From Claveliimonas acetigenes (GTDB lineage: Bacteria; Bacillota; Clostridia; Lachnospirales; Lachnospiraceae): a stretch of 64,000 nt of DNA. Made by a program: the position numbers and the translations under genes. The notes under the pieces are model-generated. The model searched no databases, was not told where the DNA came from, and saw only the letters and a list, made by a program, of their open reading frames with translations. Positions 41,325 to 49,409 of the stretch are shown piece by piece (the stretch's first letter is position 1; each line of letters opens with the position of its first letter). The stretch is taken from NCBI RefSeq assembly GCF_025567385.1, contig NZ_JAOQJU010000012.1, forward strand, positions 1-64,000, in the 5' to 3' direction.

Positions 41325-42824
41325 TTATTTTATCTTCAGAATACCTTTTACCGTTTCTTCCATTTTATCCACATCGCATTCCAAAGTATGCAGAACTTCT
41401 GCGTGAAGGATTTCTCTCACTGCATTCGGCATCTCTGTCCCGGACACACGCTGCAGTTCAGGCAGCAGATCAAATTCACCTGCATCCGCATATTTCTCAT
41501 CAACAGCCGTCATAACACTCTTTACGAACTTGTACGGACTTGCCGTAGATGCAATCACACACTTTGTCTCATCGCCGCTCGTTCTGCGGTATTCCTCACA
41601 GACATAGGATGCCACCGCCGTATGGGTATCCATTACATACCCTGTCTTATGGTACGTATCATGGATTGCCTGTGCTGTCTGCGCTTCTGTCGCATAACCC
41701 GCCGCAAAATCCGCAAGTCTTTCTCTCATATCTTCTGTAATCTCATATGTTCCATCCGTCTTCAGCGCCTGCATCAGCTCTGCCGTCTTCCCGGCGTCGC
41801 AGCCGGAAATAAGATAAATCAAACGCTCCAGATTACTGGATATCAGAATATCCATAGATGGGGAAGTAGTAAGCACAAATTCGCGGTTCTTATCATAAGT
41901 TCCTGTCTCAAAGAAATCAAAAAGCACTTTATTTTCATTCGACGCACAGATTAATTTCTGAATCGGCACTCCCATATGCTTCGCATAATATGCAGCCAGA
42001 ATATTCCCAAAGTTGCCGGTCGGAACTACTACATTCATCTTCTCGCCATTCTCAATCTCGCCGTTCTTCAGAAGTTTCGCATAAGCGTATACATAGTATG
42101 CCACCTGCGGAACCAGACGCCCGATATTAATAGAATTGGCAGAAGAGAACTGATATCCATGTTCCGCCAGCTCTTTCGCCAGCTCTTTATTCTCAAACAT
42201 TGCTTTCACGCCGCTCTGCGCATTGTCAAAGTTCCCGTGAATGGCAACCACATCTACATTCTTTCCTTTCTGCGTCACCATCTGCAGTTCCTGCACTCTG
42301 CTGACGCCATCCTTGGGATAGAATACAATAATTCTGGTCCCTTCTACATCAGCAAAGCCTGCCAGGGCAGCTTTGCCCGTATCGCCGGATGTAGCAGTAA
42401 GAATCACAATCTCGTTCTCTGCATGGTTCTTCTTTGCAGAAGTGGTAAGAAGATGGGGCAGAATGGACAACGCCATATCCTTAAATGCAATCGTCGCTCC
42501 GTGGAACAATTCCAGATAATAGGTGTTATCTACCTTCACAAGGGGAGCGATCTCTTCGGTATCGAACTTACTGTCATACGCCTTTTCTATACACTCTTTT
42601 AATTCTTCTTCCGTAAAATCCGTAAAAAGCTCCTTCATAACCGCATAGGCAGTCTCCTGATAGTTCATATCTTTCAGTTCCTCCAGAGATACGGAAAGCT
42701 TTGGCAGGCTCACCGGCACAAATAATCCTCCGTCATCCGCAAGCCCTTTTAATATAGCTTCAGACGCTGTTACCGTTACATTATCATTTCTTGTACTTTT
42801 ATACTGCAGATTCATCTTCTTCAC
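41325..42824 (-). CDS. thrC: threonine synthase
   Basis: A 499-residue PLP enzyme making threonine from O-phosphohomoserine. The PLP-binding Lys is in ELFHGATIAFKDMALS, and the phosphate loop is near VPTGNFGNILAAYYAKH. N-terminal YKSTRNDNVTVTASEAILKG and the long C-terminal extension place it in the ~500-residue fungal/proteobacterial-type branch that is common in Clostridia. It has its own promoter and leads a three-gene unit with the small membrane protein and cdd. No hom or thrB is nearby. Confidence 0.94.
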   Translation of the reverse strand: MKKMNLQYKSTRNDNVTVTASEAILKGLADDGGLFVPVSLPKLSVSLEELKDMNYQETAYAVMKELFTDFTEEELKECIEKAYDSKFDTEEIAPLVKVDNTYYLELFHGATIAFKDMALSILPHLLTTSAKKNHAENEIVILTATSGDTGKAALAGFADVEGTRIIVFYPKDGVSRVQELQMVTQKGKNVDVVAIHGNFDNAQSGVKAMFENKELAKELAEHGYQFSSANSINIGRLVPQVAYYVYAYAKLLKNGEIENGEKMNVVVPTGNFGNILAAYYAKHMGVPIQKLICASNENKVLFDFFETGTYDKNREFVLTTSPSMDILISSNLERLIYLISGCDAGKTAELMQALKTDGTYEITEDMRERLADFAAGYATEAQTAQAIHDTYHKTGYVMDTHTAVASYVCEEYRRTSGDETKCVIASTASPYKFVKSVMTAVDEKYADAGEFDLLPELQRVSGTEMPNAVREILHAEVLHTLECDVDKMEETVKGILKIK

Positions 42825-42850
42825 CTTTCTATTCCTGATTATAGTCTGGA

Positions 42851-42879
42851 ATTATACCACAAACTTCCTTCATATTCAA
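42851..42879 (-). promoter_or_regulatory. thrC promoter
   Basis: Minus-strand -35 TTGAAT (42874-42879), 17-bp spacer, -10 TATAAT (42851-42856), immediately downstream of the antiporter gene stop. Confidence 0.75.
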
Positions 42880-42885
42880 TGGCAT

Positions 42886-44211
42886 CTACTTTCTCCTGCG
42901 GAACAAAATGAATAAAACGGCGCTGATTGCCATCAAAACCGGATAAAACAGATAAGGAAGTATGTTAAATGGCGTAAGTCCCGTAAGACTGGCCGCCGAA
43001 AGAAGCTGTGCACCATAGGGTATCATCCCCTGCCCTACAGATGTAAAAATATCCAGAAGCGACGCTGTTCGCTTCGGATCAACCTTATATTCATCACTGA
43101 TTTCCTTTGCGATAGGTCCTGCCATTACAATCGCCACCGTATTATTAGCCGTACATGCATCTACCAGAAGCGACAGGCCTGCAATTCCCAGTTCAGCTCC
43201 CCGCTGGCTGTTAATCTTCCTGCGGATCAGATCCAGTACAAACTGAATTCCTCCATACTCTTTTACCAAAGATACAATACAAGCCACAATAATAGAAATT
43301 ACAGTGATGTCATACATTCCCGTAACACCGCCAACACTTGTCCCGTTGATTTCTCCGCCGCCGACCGCCAAAAACATCTGATTCAGCGCTATGCTTCCGG
43401 TTGCCACGCCAACAATCAGCGAGAGAATGGTTCCTCCAATCAAAACCACAAATACATTAATTCCAACCAGCGCTCCGATCAAAACAAGGAGATAGGGGAG
43501 CACTTTCCAGAAATTCCATGTCAGCTCCGACGCCTCTGTATAATTGCCGCCATTCCTTGTAATAAAGAAGAAAATCAAAACTGTAATCACAGCCGCCGGA
43601 AGCACGATAAAAAAGTTCTCCCTGAACTTATCCTTCATCTCACATCCCTGGGTCTTTACAGCCGCAATGGTGGTATCTGAAATCATAGACAAGTTATCGC
43701 CGAACATGGCGCCGCATACCACCGCTCCGATACAAATTGGCAGTGCAAATCCCGTCTTCTCACTGATCCCCACCGCAATCGGTGCCAGCGCTGCAATGGT
43801 TCCCATGGAAGTTCCCATAGATACGGAAATAAAGCATCCAATCACAAAAAGCCCCACCACAGCCACATGAGACGGCAGAATGGACAGTCCCAGGTTTACC
43901 GTACTCTCCACTCCGCCTGCCGCCGTCACTGCACCGGAGAAACCTCCGGCACACAGGAAGATCAGACTCATGGTGATAATATTCTCGTCCCCCACGCCCT
44001 TCGCAATAATAGAAATCTTCTCCTCAAAAGACACAGATCTGTTCTGAAGAAACGCTACACACAGGGCAATCAGAAACGCCACAATCGCCGGCATCGCATA
44101 GAAATCTCCCGTAACAATTCCTGAACCCAGAAAAATAATTAAAAATACACCTATCGGGAGCAACGCTATGGCTCTTCCCTTCTTCCTCTCATTCCCCATC
44201 TTTCCTGACAC
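42886..44211 (-). CDS. NhaC-family Na+/H+ antiporter-like membrane protein
   Basis: A 441-residue membrane protein with about 11-12 segments of the NhaC / ion transporter superfamily. Seen are CISVSMGTSMGTIAALAPIAVGIS, GAMFGDNLSMISDTTIAAVKTQG and VDACTANNTVAIVMAGPIAKE, all typical of this group. It would exchange Na+ for H+ or couple an organic acid to an ion gradient. It starts 11 nt after leuD and belongs to the leuC-leuD-nhaC unit, an unusual partner for a dehydratase. The start is uncertain: GTG at 44211 or an ATG four codons later, both near AAAAGG/AGGAAAG. Confidence 0.85.
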   Translation of the reverse strand: MSGKMGNERKKGRAIALLPIGVFLIIFLGSGIVTGDFYAMPAIVAFLIALCVAFLQNRSVSFEEKISIIAKGVGDENIITMSLIFLCAGGFSGAVTAAGGVESTVNLGLSILPSHVAVVGLFVIGCFISVSMGTSMGTIAALAPIAVGISEKTGFALPICIGAVVCGAMFGDNLSMISDTTIAAVKTQGCEMKDKFRENFFIVLPAAVITVLIFFFITRNGGNYTEASELTWNFWKVLPYLLVLIGALVGINVFVVLIGGTILSLIVGVATGSIALNQMFLAVGGGEINGTSVGGVTGMYDITVISIIVACIVSLVKEYGGIQFVLDLIRRKINSQRGAELGIAGLSLLVDACTANNTVAIVMAGPIAKEISDEYKVDPKRTASLLDIFTSVGQGMIPYGAQLLSAASLTGLTPFNILPYLFYPVLMAISAVLFILFRRRK

Positions 44212-44222
44212 ACCTTTTATCT

Positions 44223-44711
44223 TTATTTTTTACTATTTGTATAGTTCACCAGACCGCCCGCTGCAATAATCTTCTGCATAAATTCCGGGAACGCCTGGCC
44301 TTTAAACTGGGTTCCCTTTGTTTTGTTATAAATCATTCCGCTGTCGAAATCCACTTCTACTTCGTCTCCCGCCTCGATTCCTCTTGCCGCTTCCGGACAT
44401 TCAATAATCGGAAGTCCGATGTTAATTGCATTCCGATAAAAAATCCTTGCAAATGTCTCTGCAATCACGCAGCTTACTCCCGCCGTCTTCAGGCAAAGGG
44501 GCGCATGCTCCCTGGATGAACCACACCCGAAGTTCTTATTCGCCACAATCAAATCTCCCGGCTGAACCTTCTTCACAAATTCCGGGTCAATATCCACCAT
44601 CGCATGACTTGCCAGTTCCTGCGGGTCAAAAGAATTCAGGTATCTTGCCGGAATAATAACATCCGTATCTACATTGTCTCCATATTTAAAAACTTTTCCA
44701 AGCGCTTTCAT
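44223..44711 (-). CDS. leuD: 3-isopropylmalate dehydratase-type small subunit
   Basis: A 162-residue small (swivel) subunit of the aconitase superfamily, of the short LeuD type. The family loop NFGCGSSREHAPLCLK holds the substrate-binding Ser-Arg, and FARIFYRNAINIGLP is present. With LeuC it isomerises 2-isopropylmalate to 3-isopropylmalate in leucine synthesis. The short type also includes citramalate/methylmalate and homoaconitate enzymes, so substrate is not certain. Its ATG shares one base with the leuC stop (TAATG). Confidence 0.9.
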   Translation of the reverse strand: MKALGKVFKYGDNVDTDVIIPARYLNSFDPQELASHAMVDIDPEFVKKVQPGDLIVANKNFGCGSSREHAPLCLKTAGVSCVIAETFARIFYRNAINIGLPIIECPEAARGIEAGDEVEVDFDSGMIYNKTKGTQFKGQAFPEFMQKIIAAGGLVNYTNSKK

Positions 44712-45985
44712 TATCTGTCACCTACTTTCTCCGGGTTCGCAATATATCCTGCGATTGCACTTGCCGCCGCCACTTCAGGAGAGGCAAGATAGATCAGGGA
44801 ATCCACATGTCCCATTCGTCCTACGAAGTTACGGTTCGTTGTGGACACGCATTTCTCACCTGCAGCCATAACACCCATGTGGCCGCCCATACATGGTCCG
44901 CAGCTCGGCGTGTTAAACGCACATCCCGCATCAATAAAAATATCCACCAGTCCTTCTTTGATACACTGCTTGTATATCTGCTGCGTAGCCGGAACCACCA
45001 TTACACGCACGTCCGGATGTACCGTATGCCCTTTCAGCACAGCCGCGGCTCTTCTCAGGTCAGAAATTCTTCCATTGGTACAAGATCCAATCACTACCTG
45101 ATCAATCTTAATCGGCTCCATAACCTCAATCTCATCAATCGTCTTCGCATTACCGGGAAGATGCGGGAAAGCTACCGTCGGGCGTACTTCGGCAAGGTCA
45201 ATCTCGATAACCTCTTCATACTCCGCATCTTCATCCGCCGTATAGATTTTATACTCTTTTTCACCATGCTCCTTCAGATATTCTTCTGTCAGTTCATCCA
45301 CCGGGAAAATTCCATTCTTAGCTCCCGCCTCAATTGCCATATTCGCCATGGTAAAGCGGTCATCCATCGTCAGGTTCTGAATACCGTCTCCCACAAATTC
45401 CATTGATTTATAAAGAGCGCCATCCACTCCGATTCTGCCAATGATATGGATAATAATATCCTTACCGCTGACATATCTGGACGGTTTCCCCTTCAGCACA
45501 AACTTCATCGCACCCGGCACCTTGAACCACAGTTCACCCGTTGCCATCCCGGTAGCAATATCGGTTGTTCCCACTCCCGTTGAAAATGCTCCCAGAGCAC
45601 CATATGTACAGGTATGGGAGTCCGCTCCGATAATACATTCTCCCGCAGTAACAACTCCGGCCTCCGGCAAAATTGCGTGTTCCACGCCGGATTTTCCCTG
45701 TTCAAAATACCACTTCAGTCCCTGTGCCTTCGCGAACTCACGGATTGCCTTAGAGTTCTCCGCCGACTTAATATCTTTATTCGGCGTAAAATGATCCGGC
45801 ACAAACACCACCTTATCCTTATCAAATACATTATCAGCCATCTGTTTTAATACAGGCAGGGCCATCGGTCCTGTAATGTCATTCGCCATCACCACATCCA
45901 GCTTCGCCATAATCAGCTGTCCGGCCTCCACACTGTCAAGTCCCGCATGTGCCGCCAGAATCTTCTGTGTCATTGTCATGCCCAT
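44711..45985 (-). CDS. leuC: 3-isopropylmalate dehydratase-type large subunit
   Basis: A 424-residue large subunit of the aconitase superfamily. 4Fe-4S ligands are visible as IGSCTNGRISDLRR (Cys) and GCAFNTPSCGPCMGGHMG (two Cys). GADSHTCTYGALGAFSTGVG is the substrate/cluster motif. The 420-residue size marks the archaeal/clostridial LeuC2 type, whose members act on isopropylmalate, citramalate or related hydroxyacids. No leuA or leuB lies in the window, so leucine synthesis is likely but not proved. The start has AAGAAGGAGG upstream. First gene of leuC-leuD-nhaC. Confidence 0.9.
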   Translation of the reverse strand: MGMTMTQKILAAHAGLDSVEAGQLIMAKLDVVMANDITGPMALPVLKQMADNVFDKDKVVFVPDHFTPNKDIKSAENSKAIREFAKAQGLKWYFEQGKSGVEHAILPEAGVVTAGECIIGADSHTCTYGALGAFSTGVGTTDIATGMATGELWFKVPGAMKFVLKGKPSRYVSGKDIIIHIIGRIGVDGALYKSMEFVGDGIQNLTMDDRFTMANMAIEAGAKNGIFPVDELTEEYLKEHGEKEYKIYTADEDAEYEEVIEIDLAEVRPTVAFPHLPGNAKTIDEIEVMEPIKIDQVVIGSCTNGRISDLRRAAAVLKGHTVHPDVRVMVVPATQQIYKQCIKEGLVDIFIDAGCAFNTPSCGPCMGGHMGVMAAGEKCVSTTNRNFVGRMGHVDSLIYLASPEVAAASAIAGYIANPEKVGDR

Positions 45986-46020
45986 GATACATGCCTCCTT
46001 CTTTCCTCATATTAACTGCT

Positions 46021-46050
46021 ATTCTATCATAACCTGCATTTATTCTGCAA
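46021..46050 (-). promoter_or_regulatory. leuC promoter
   Basis: Minus-strand -35 TTGCAG (46045-46050), 18-bp spacer, -10 TAGAAT (46021-46026). Confidence 0.55.
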
Positions 46051-46051
46051 T

Positions 46052-46951
46052 TTATTTTCCCTTTTTCCTTTTTTCTTCCAGACCTTTCTTTAATTCTTCC
46101 AGAATATCCTTATGATTTCTGGATTCCATCTTCGGGAACGCCTTTACCAGACGTTCACTGACTTTTGTACTGGATTTTGCAAGCTGTGCGTAGCGCTCCT
46201 TAAGCTGCACATAGTATTCCCTGAGCTGAACAGCCCGTTCCTTCTGCTGCGCCGCACGCTCCTTCTGCTCTCCGCCAAACTCTTCCAATTTCCCTTTGAT
46301 GTCATCCGTCACCTCATCCAGTTTCTTGCCGACTTCTTCCTGCTTCTCCATAGTATCCATCACGTTTTCGTAAATATTGCTTCCCATCTTATCCGAAATA
46401 TCCCGAAGCTCTGACGCTATCCGCTCCATCATTTCCAAGCGTTTGTTGAACTTCAGAATTCCTGATGCCGTTACATACAGATCGGCAAAAGTCACAATAC
46501 TAAGAACCACGATCAAAGCAACTCCCAAAGCATGAGGAAGCGCTTCTGCCACACGATAAACAAGCGGCTGAAATACTTTCACGATAAAAATGCAGGCAAC
46601 ACCCCACACCAATGAAAAAATCGGGCAGACGTAACCGCCTATATTGAAAGGCTGCCCGGAATAATCCCACCACTTATGGTGGAAAATCTTATCCAAAGCA
46701 AATCCTGTCAGCCCCTCTATCAATGTTACGATAATAACGGAAGCAACATATAAAATCACCAGATTATTTTCAAAAGGCTCCAGCAAAAGAAGCACTGCGC
46801 TCACTCCCACACCATAGACCGGGCAAATCGGTCCATTCAAAAACCCTCTGTTTACAAATCTCTTTTCTTTTACCGCCGCATAGGCAACTTCCGCGCACCA
46901 TCCCAAAAAACCATACGTAAAAAAATAAAGTATTAAATAATAAATGTCCAC
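46052..46951 (-). CDS. CmpB-type putative ABC transporter permease with C-terminal coiled coil
   Basis: A protein of about 299 residues with five or six membrane helices in the N-terminal 190 residues, matching the ABC_trans_CmpB family (PF06541). Seen are YFFTYGFLGWCAEVAYAAVK, NRGFLNGPICPVYGVG and DYSGQPFNIGGYVCPIFSLV. The C-terminal 110 residues form a charged coiled coil with repeated QLKERYAQL / QQKERAVQL heptads. Despite the family name no ATPase partner is nearby and the function is unknown. GTG 46951 was chosen because Gly/Ala-rich GAGAGG and AAGGAG lie just upstream; the frame is open up to a TTG at 46990 without a site, so the start is uncertain. Confidence 0.75.
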   Translation of the reverse strand: MDIYYLILYFFTYGFLGWCAEVAYAAVKEKRFVNRGFLNGPICPVYGVGVSAVLLLLEPFENNLVILYVASVIIVTLIEGLTGFALDKIFHHKWWDYSGQPFNIGGYVCPIFSLVWGVACIFIVKVFQPLVYRVAEALPHALGVALIVVLSIVTFADLYVTASGILKFNKRLEMMERIASELRDISDKMGSNIYENVMDTMEKQEEVGKKLDEVTDDIKGKLEEFGGEQKERAAQQKERAVQLREYYVQLKERYAQLAKSSTKVSERLVKAFPKMESRNHKDILEELKKGLEEKRKKGK

Positions 46952-47004
46952 TCCTTCTAATTCCTCTCTTCCCTCGAATGTTAATCGCAAGCGCCAATAG
47001 TTGT

Positions 47005-47033
47005 ATTATACTTCACGTTGTCACGCTCGTCAA
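47005..47033 (-). promoter_or_regulatory. promoter of the CmpB-type gene
   Basis: Minus-strand -35 TTGACG (47028-47033), 17-bp spacer, -10 TATAAT (47005-47010). It overlaps the -35 and spacer of the divergent feoAB promoter. Confidence 0.7.
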
Positions 47034-47046
47034 TCAGTGTTATAAT
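47018..47046 (+). promoter_or_regulatory. feoAB promoter
   Basis: Plus-strand -35 TTGTCA (47018-47023), 17-bp spacer, -10 TATAAT (47041-47046), with the Fur-like box just downstream. Confidence 0.75.
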
Positions 47047-47058
47047 ACTCGAATAATA

Positions 47059-47071
47059 GATAATAATTATC
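47059..47071. promoter_or_regulatory. Fur-type iron box
   Basis: A perfect 13-bp palindrome GATAATAATTATC, matching the Fur consensus core, lies from about +6 to +18 of the feoAB transcript. Iron-loaded Fur would block transcription, so feoAB is expected to be induced by iron shortage. Confidence 0.8.
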
Positions 47072-47096
47072 AATAACAGCAAAGGAGTCTTCCATT

Positions 47097-47330
47097 ATGA
47101 TACTAAAGAAAGGAAAGAACCATCACACATATATTGTAGATTCTATCCATATTGAACTACAGTTAGAACGCCGTCTCGAAGCGCTGGGACTGACCGAGGG
47201 AACCGCAATTACCATCATGAACAACGATAAAAAAGGATCCCTCACCGTAAAATTCCGCGGTACACGGTTCGCAATCGGAAAAAGGATTGCCGACAATATT
47301 GAAGTAACGGAGGCGGTTTCTCATGAGTGA
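47097..47330 (+). CDS. feoA: ferrous iron transport protein A
   Basis: A 77-residue SH3-like FeoA protein that assists FeoB in Fe2+ uptake. It shows the family pattern HIELQLERRLEALGLTEGTAIT and VKFRGTRFAIGKRIADNIEV. It is preceded by AAAGGAG and overlaps feoB by 8 nt, so the two are translationally coupled. It is one of only two plus-strand genes here. Confidence 0.92.
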   Translation: MILKKGKNHHTYIVDSIHIELQLERRLEALGLTEGTAITIMNNDKKGSLTVKFRGTRFAIGKRIADNIEVTEAVSHE

Positions 47331-49368
47331 TATCATTAACGTAGGTTTTATCGGAAATCCCAACTGCGGGAAAACCACTCTGTTCAATGCATTTACCGGT
47401 GCAAACCTGAAAGTCGCCAACTGGCCCGGCGTTACGGTTGAAAAGAAAGAGGGAAAAGCAACTTACGAAGGACAGACCTTTAAACTGATTGATCTTCCGG
47501 GAATTTACAGCCTCACTTCCTATACAATGGAAGAAACGGTATCCCGGGAATGTATCATGAGCGATGAAGTAGACGTGATTGTAGATGTCATTGACGCATC
47601 CAGCCTGGAGCGCAACCTCTATCTCACACTGCAGTTAATCGAACTGGGCAAACCTGTCGTACTGGCATTGAATATGATGGACATCGTAGAAGACCGGGGC
47701 ATGGAAATTGATCTTCACCGTCTGCCGGAAATGCTGGGCGTCCCTGCCATCCCCGTTTCTGCCAGGAAGAAGACCGGGCTTTCCATCCTCATCCACGCAG
47801 TTGCGCACCACAAGGATTATACGGCACAAGGCCCATTCATCCATCACCATCCCGGAATGCATTCTTCCCACCGGCATAACCATCACGACGAATATGCCAT
47901 GGTGTACGAAGACTACATCGAAGATAAAATTGATATTATCATAGATGCCCTGCAGCAAAAATATCCGGAACTTCCCAACAAAAGATGGCATGCTATCAAG
48001 CTGCTGGAGCGAGACAAAGCTGTTACTGACGCCTGTCCGCTGGAACTTGAGAATGTCATTGACCGAAGCTATGAAAAAGACATTATAAACCAGAAATATA
48101 ACTTTATCGAAGAAATCATCAGCGAGACACTGGTGAATAAATCCAGGAAAGAAGCCAGCACCGACAAGATTGACCGCTATCTGACCAACAGGTGGCTGGG
48201 ACTTCCTATCTTTCTGGGCATTATGGCACTGGTCTTCTTCCTGACCTTTACCGTCGGCGACTTTTTAAAGGGATATTTCGAGATAGGACTGGAACAATTT
48301 TCCGCACTGGTGCAGAATGGACTCATCGCTATCCATACCAATGAAATGTTAATCTCGTTGGTGGTGGACGGAATTATCTCCGGCGTTGGCGGAATTCTTA
48401 CTTTTCTTCCGAATATTTTCATCCTGTTCCTGGCGCTGGCCTTCCTGGAAGACAGCGGCTACATGGCAAGAGTCGCCTTTGTTATGGATGATATTATGAG
48501 CCGGCTCGGACTGTCCGGGCGCGCTTTTATTCCGCTGCTGCTGGGATTTGGCTGCTCCGTTCCCGCCATAATGGCGTCCCGCGCCCTGGAAAACCGCAAA
48601 GACAGGCTGAAGACCATATTAATTACACCATTTATGTCCTGCAGCGCAAGACTCCCGATATATGTACTCTTTTCCTCCTTGTTTTTTGAAAAACATGCTA
48701 TGCTTGTATGCTATTCCATGTATCTGCTGGGAATTATTGTCGCCATCGGAACAGCATTCTTCATTTCAAAAATTGATGGGAGCAAAGCCGAGCACGCTTT
48801 ACTAATTGAATTGCCGGAGTATAAATCACCAAATGCGCACACCATCGCCATCTACGTATGGGAGAAGGTAAAAGATTATTTAAGCAAAGCAGGTACGGTT
48901 ATTTTCCTCGCTTCTGTGATTATGTGGCTGCTCCTGAACTTCGGTCCGTCAGGTTATGTAACAGATATTACCGCAAGCTTCGGTTCCTACATAGGCAAAG
49001 CAATTGTACCATTTTTCAAACCTATCGGCCTTGGTTACTGGCAGATTGTAGTTGCCCTCATTGCCGGTATTGCCGCCAAAGAAGTGGTCGTTTCCAGCTG
49101 CAGCGTATTATTTGGCGTACAGAATATTACCGGTGCACATGGGATGAACAGCCTCGCCGTGCTTCTCGGTTCTATGGGCTTCGGCGCCGCCAATGCTTAT
49201 GCCCTGATGGTGTTCTGTCTGCTGTACATCCCCTGCACGGCAACAATTGCCACCATCCACAGGGAAACCGGAAGCAAAAAAATCACCGCTTCCTTTGTCC
49301 TGTTCCAACTGGCAGTTGCATGGATCATGAGTTTTCTTGTGTACCATATAGCAGGAATAATTTTGTAA
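47323..49368 (+). CDS. feoB: ferrous iron transport protein B
   Basis: A 681-residue Fe2+ transporter. The N-terminal G domain has G1 GNPNCGKTT (11-19), G3 DLPG (57-60), G4 NMMD (117-120) and G5 SAR (146-148). A helical GDI-like spacer follows. The C-terminal membrane part has the two gate repeats with GFGCSVPAIMASRALE and MSCSARLPIYVLFSSLFF, whose Cys residues may form the metal path. An unusual His-rich stretch (HHH at 174-176 and further His to 188) sits between G domain and spacer and could bind metal. Fur-controlled with feoA. Confidence 0.95.
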   Translation: MSDIINVGFIGNPNCGKTTLFNAFTGANLKVANWPGVTVEKKEGKATYEGQTFKLIDLPGIYSLTSYTMEETVSRECIMSDEVDVIVDVIDASSLERNLYLTLQLIELGKPVVLALNMMDIVEDRGMEIDLHRLPEMLGVPAIPVSARKKTGLSILIHAVAHHKDYTAQGPFIHHHPGMHSSHRHNHHDEYAMVYEDYIEDKIDIIIDALQQKYPELPNKRWHAIKLLERDKAVTDACPLELENVIDRSYEKDIINQKYNFIEEIISETLVNKSRKEASTDKIDRYLTNRWLGLPIFLGIMALVFFLTFTVGDFLKGYFEIGLEQFSALVQNGLIAIHTNEMLISLVVDGIISGVGGILTFLPNIFILFLALAFLEDSGYMARVAFVMDDIMSRLGLSGRAFIPLLLGFGCSVPAIMASRALENRKDRLKTILITPFMSCSARLPIYVLFSSLFFEKHAMLVCYSMYLLGIIVAIGTAFFISKIDGSKAEHALLIELPEYKSPNAHTIAIYVWEKVKDYLSKAGTVIFLASVIMWLLLNFGPSGYVTDITASFGSYIGKAIVPFFKPIGLGYWQIVVALIAGIAAKEVVVSSCSVLFGVQNITGAHGMNSLAVLLGSMGFGAANAYALMVFCLLYIPCTATIATIHRETGSKKITASFVLFQLAVAWIMSFLVYHIAGIIL

Positions 49369-49371
49369 AAC

Positions 49372-49406
49372 AAAGAAGGATTCCAATAGCAGCACGGAAT
49401 CCTTCT
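49372..49406. terminator. bidirectional terminator between feoB and the aldehyde dehydrogenase gene
   Basis: A 13-bp perfect stem AAAGAAGGATTCC / GGAATCCTTCTTT with an 11-nt loop; T-rich on the plus strand after the stem and A-rich before it, so it can serve both converging genes. Confidence 0.8.
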
Positions 49407-49409
49407 TTG

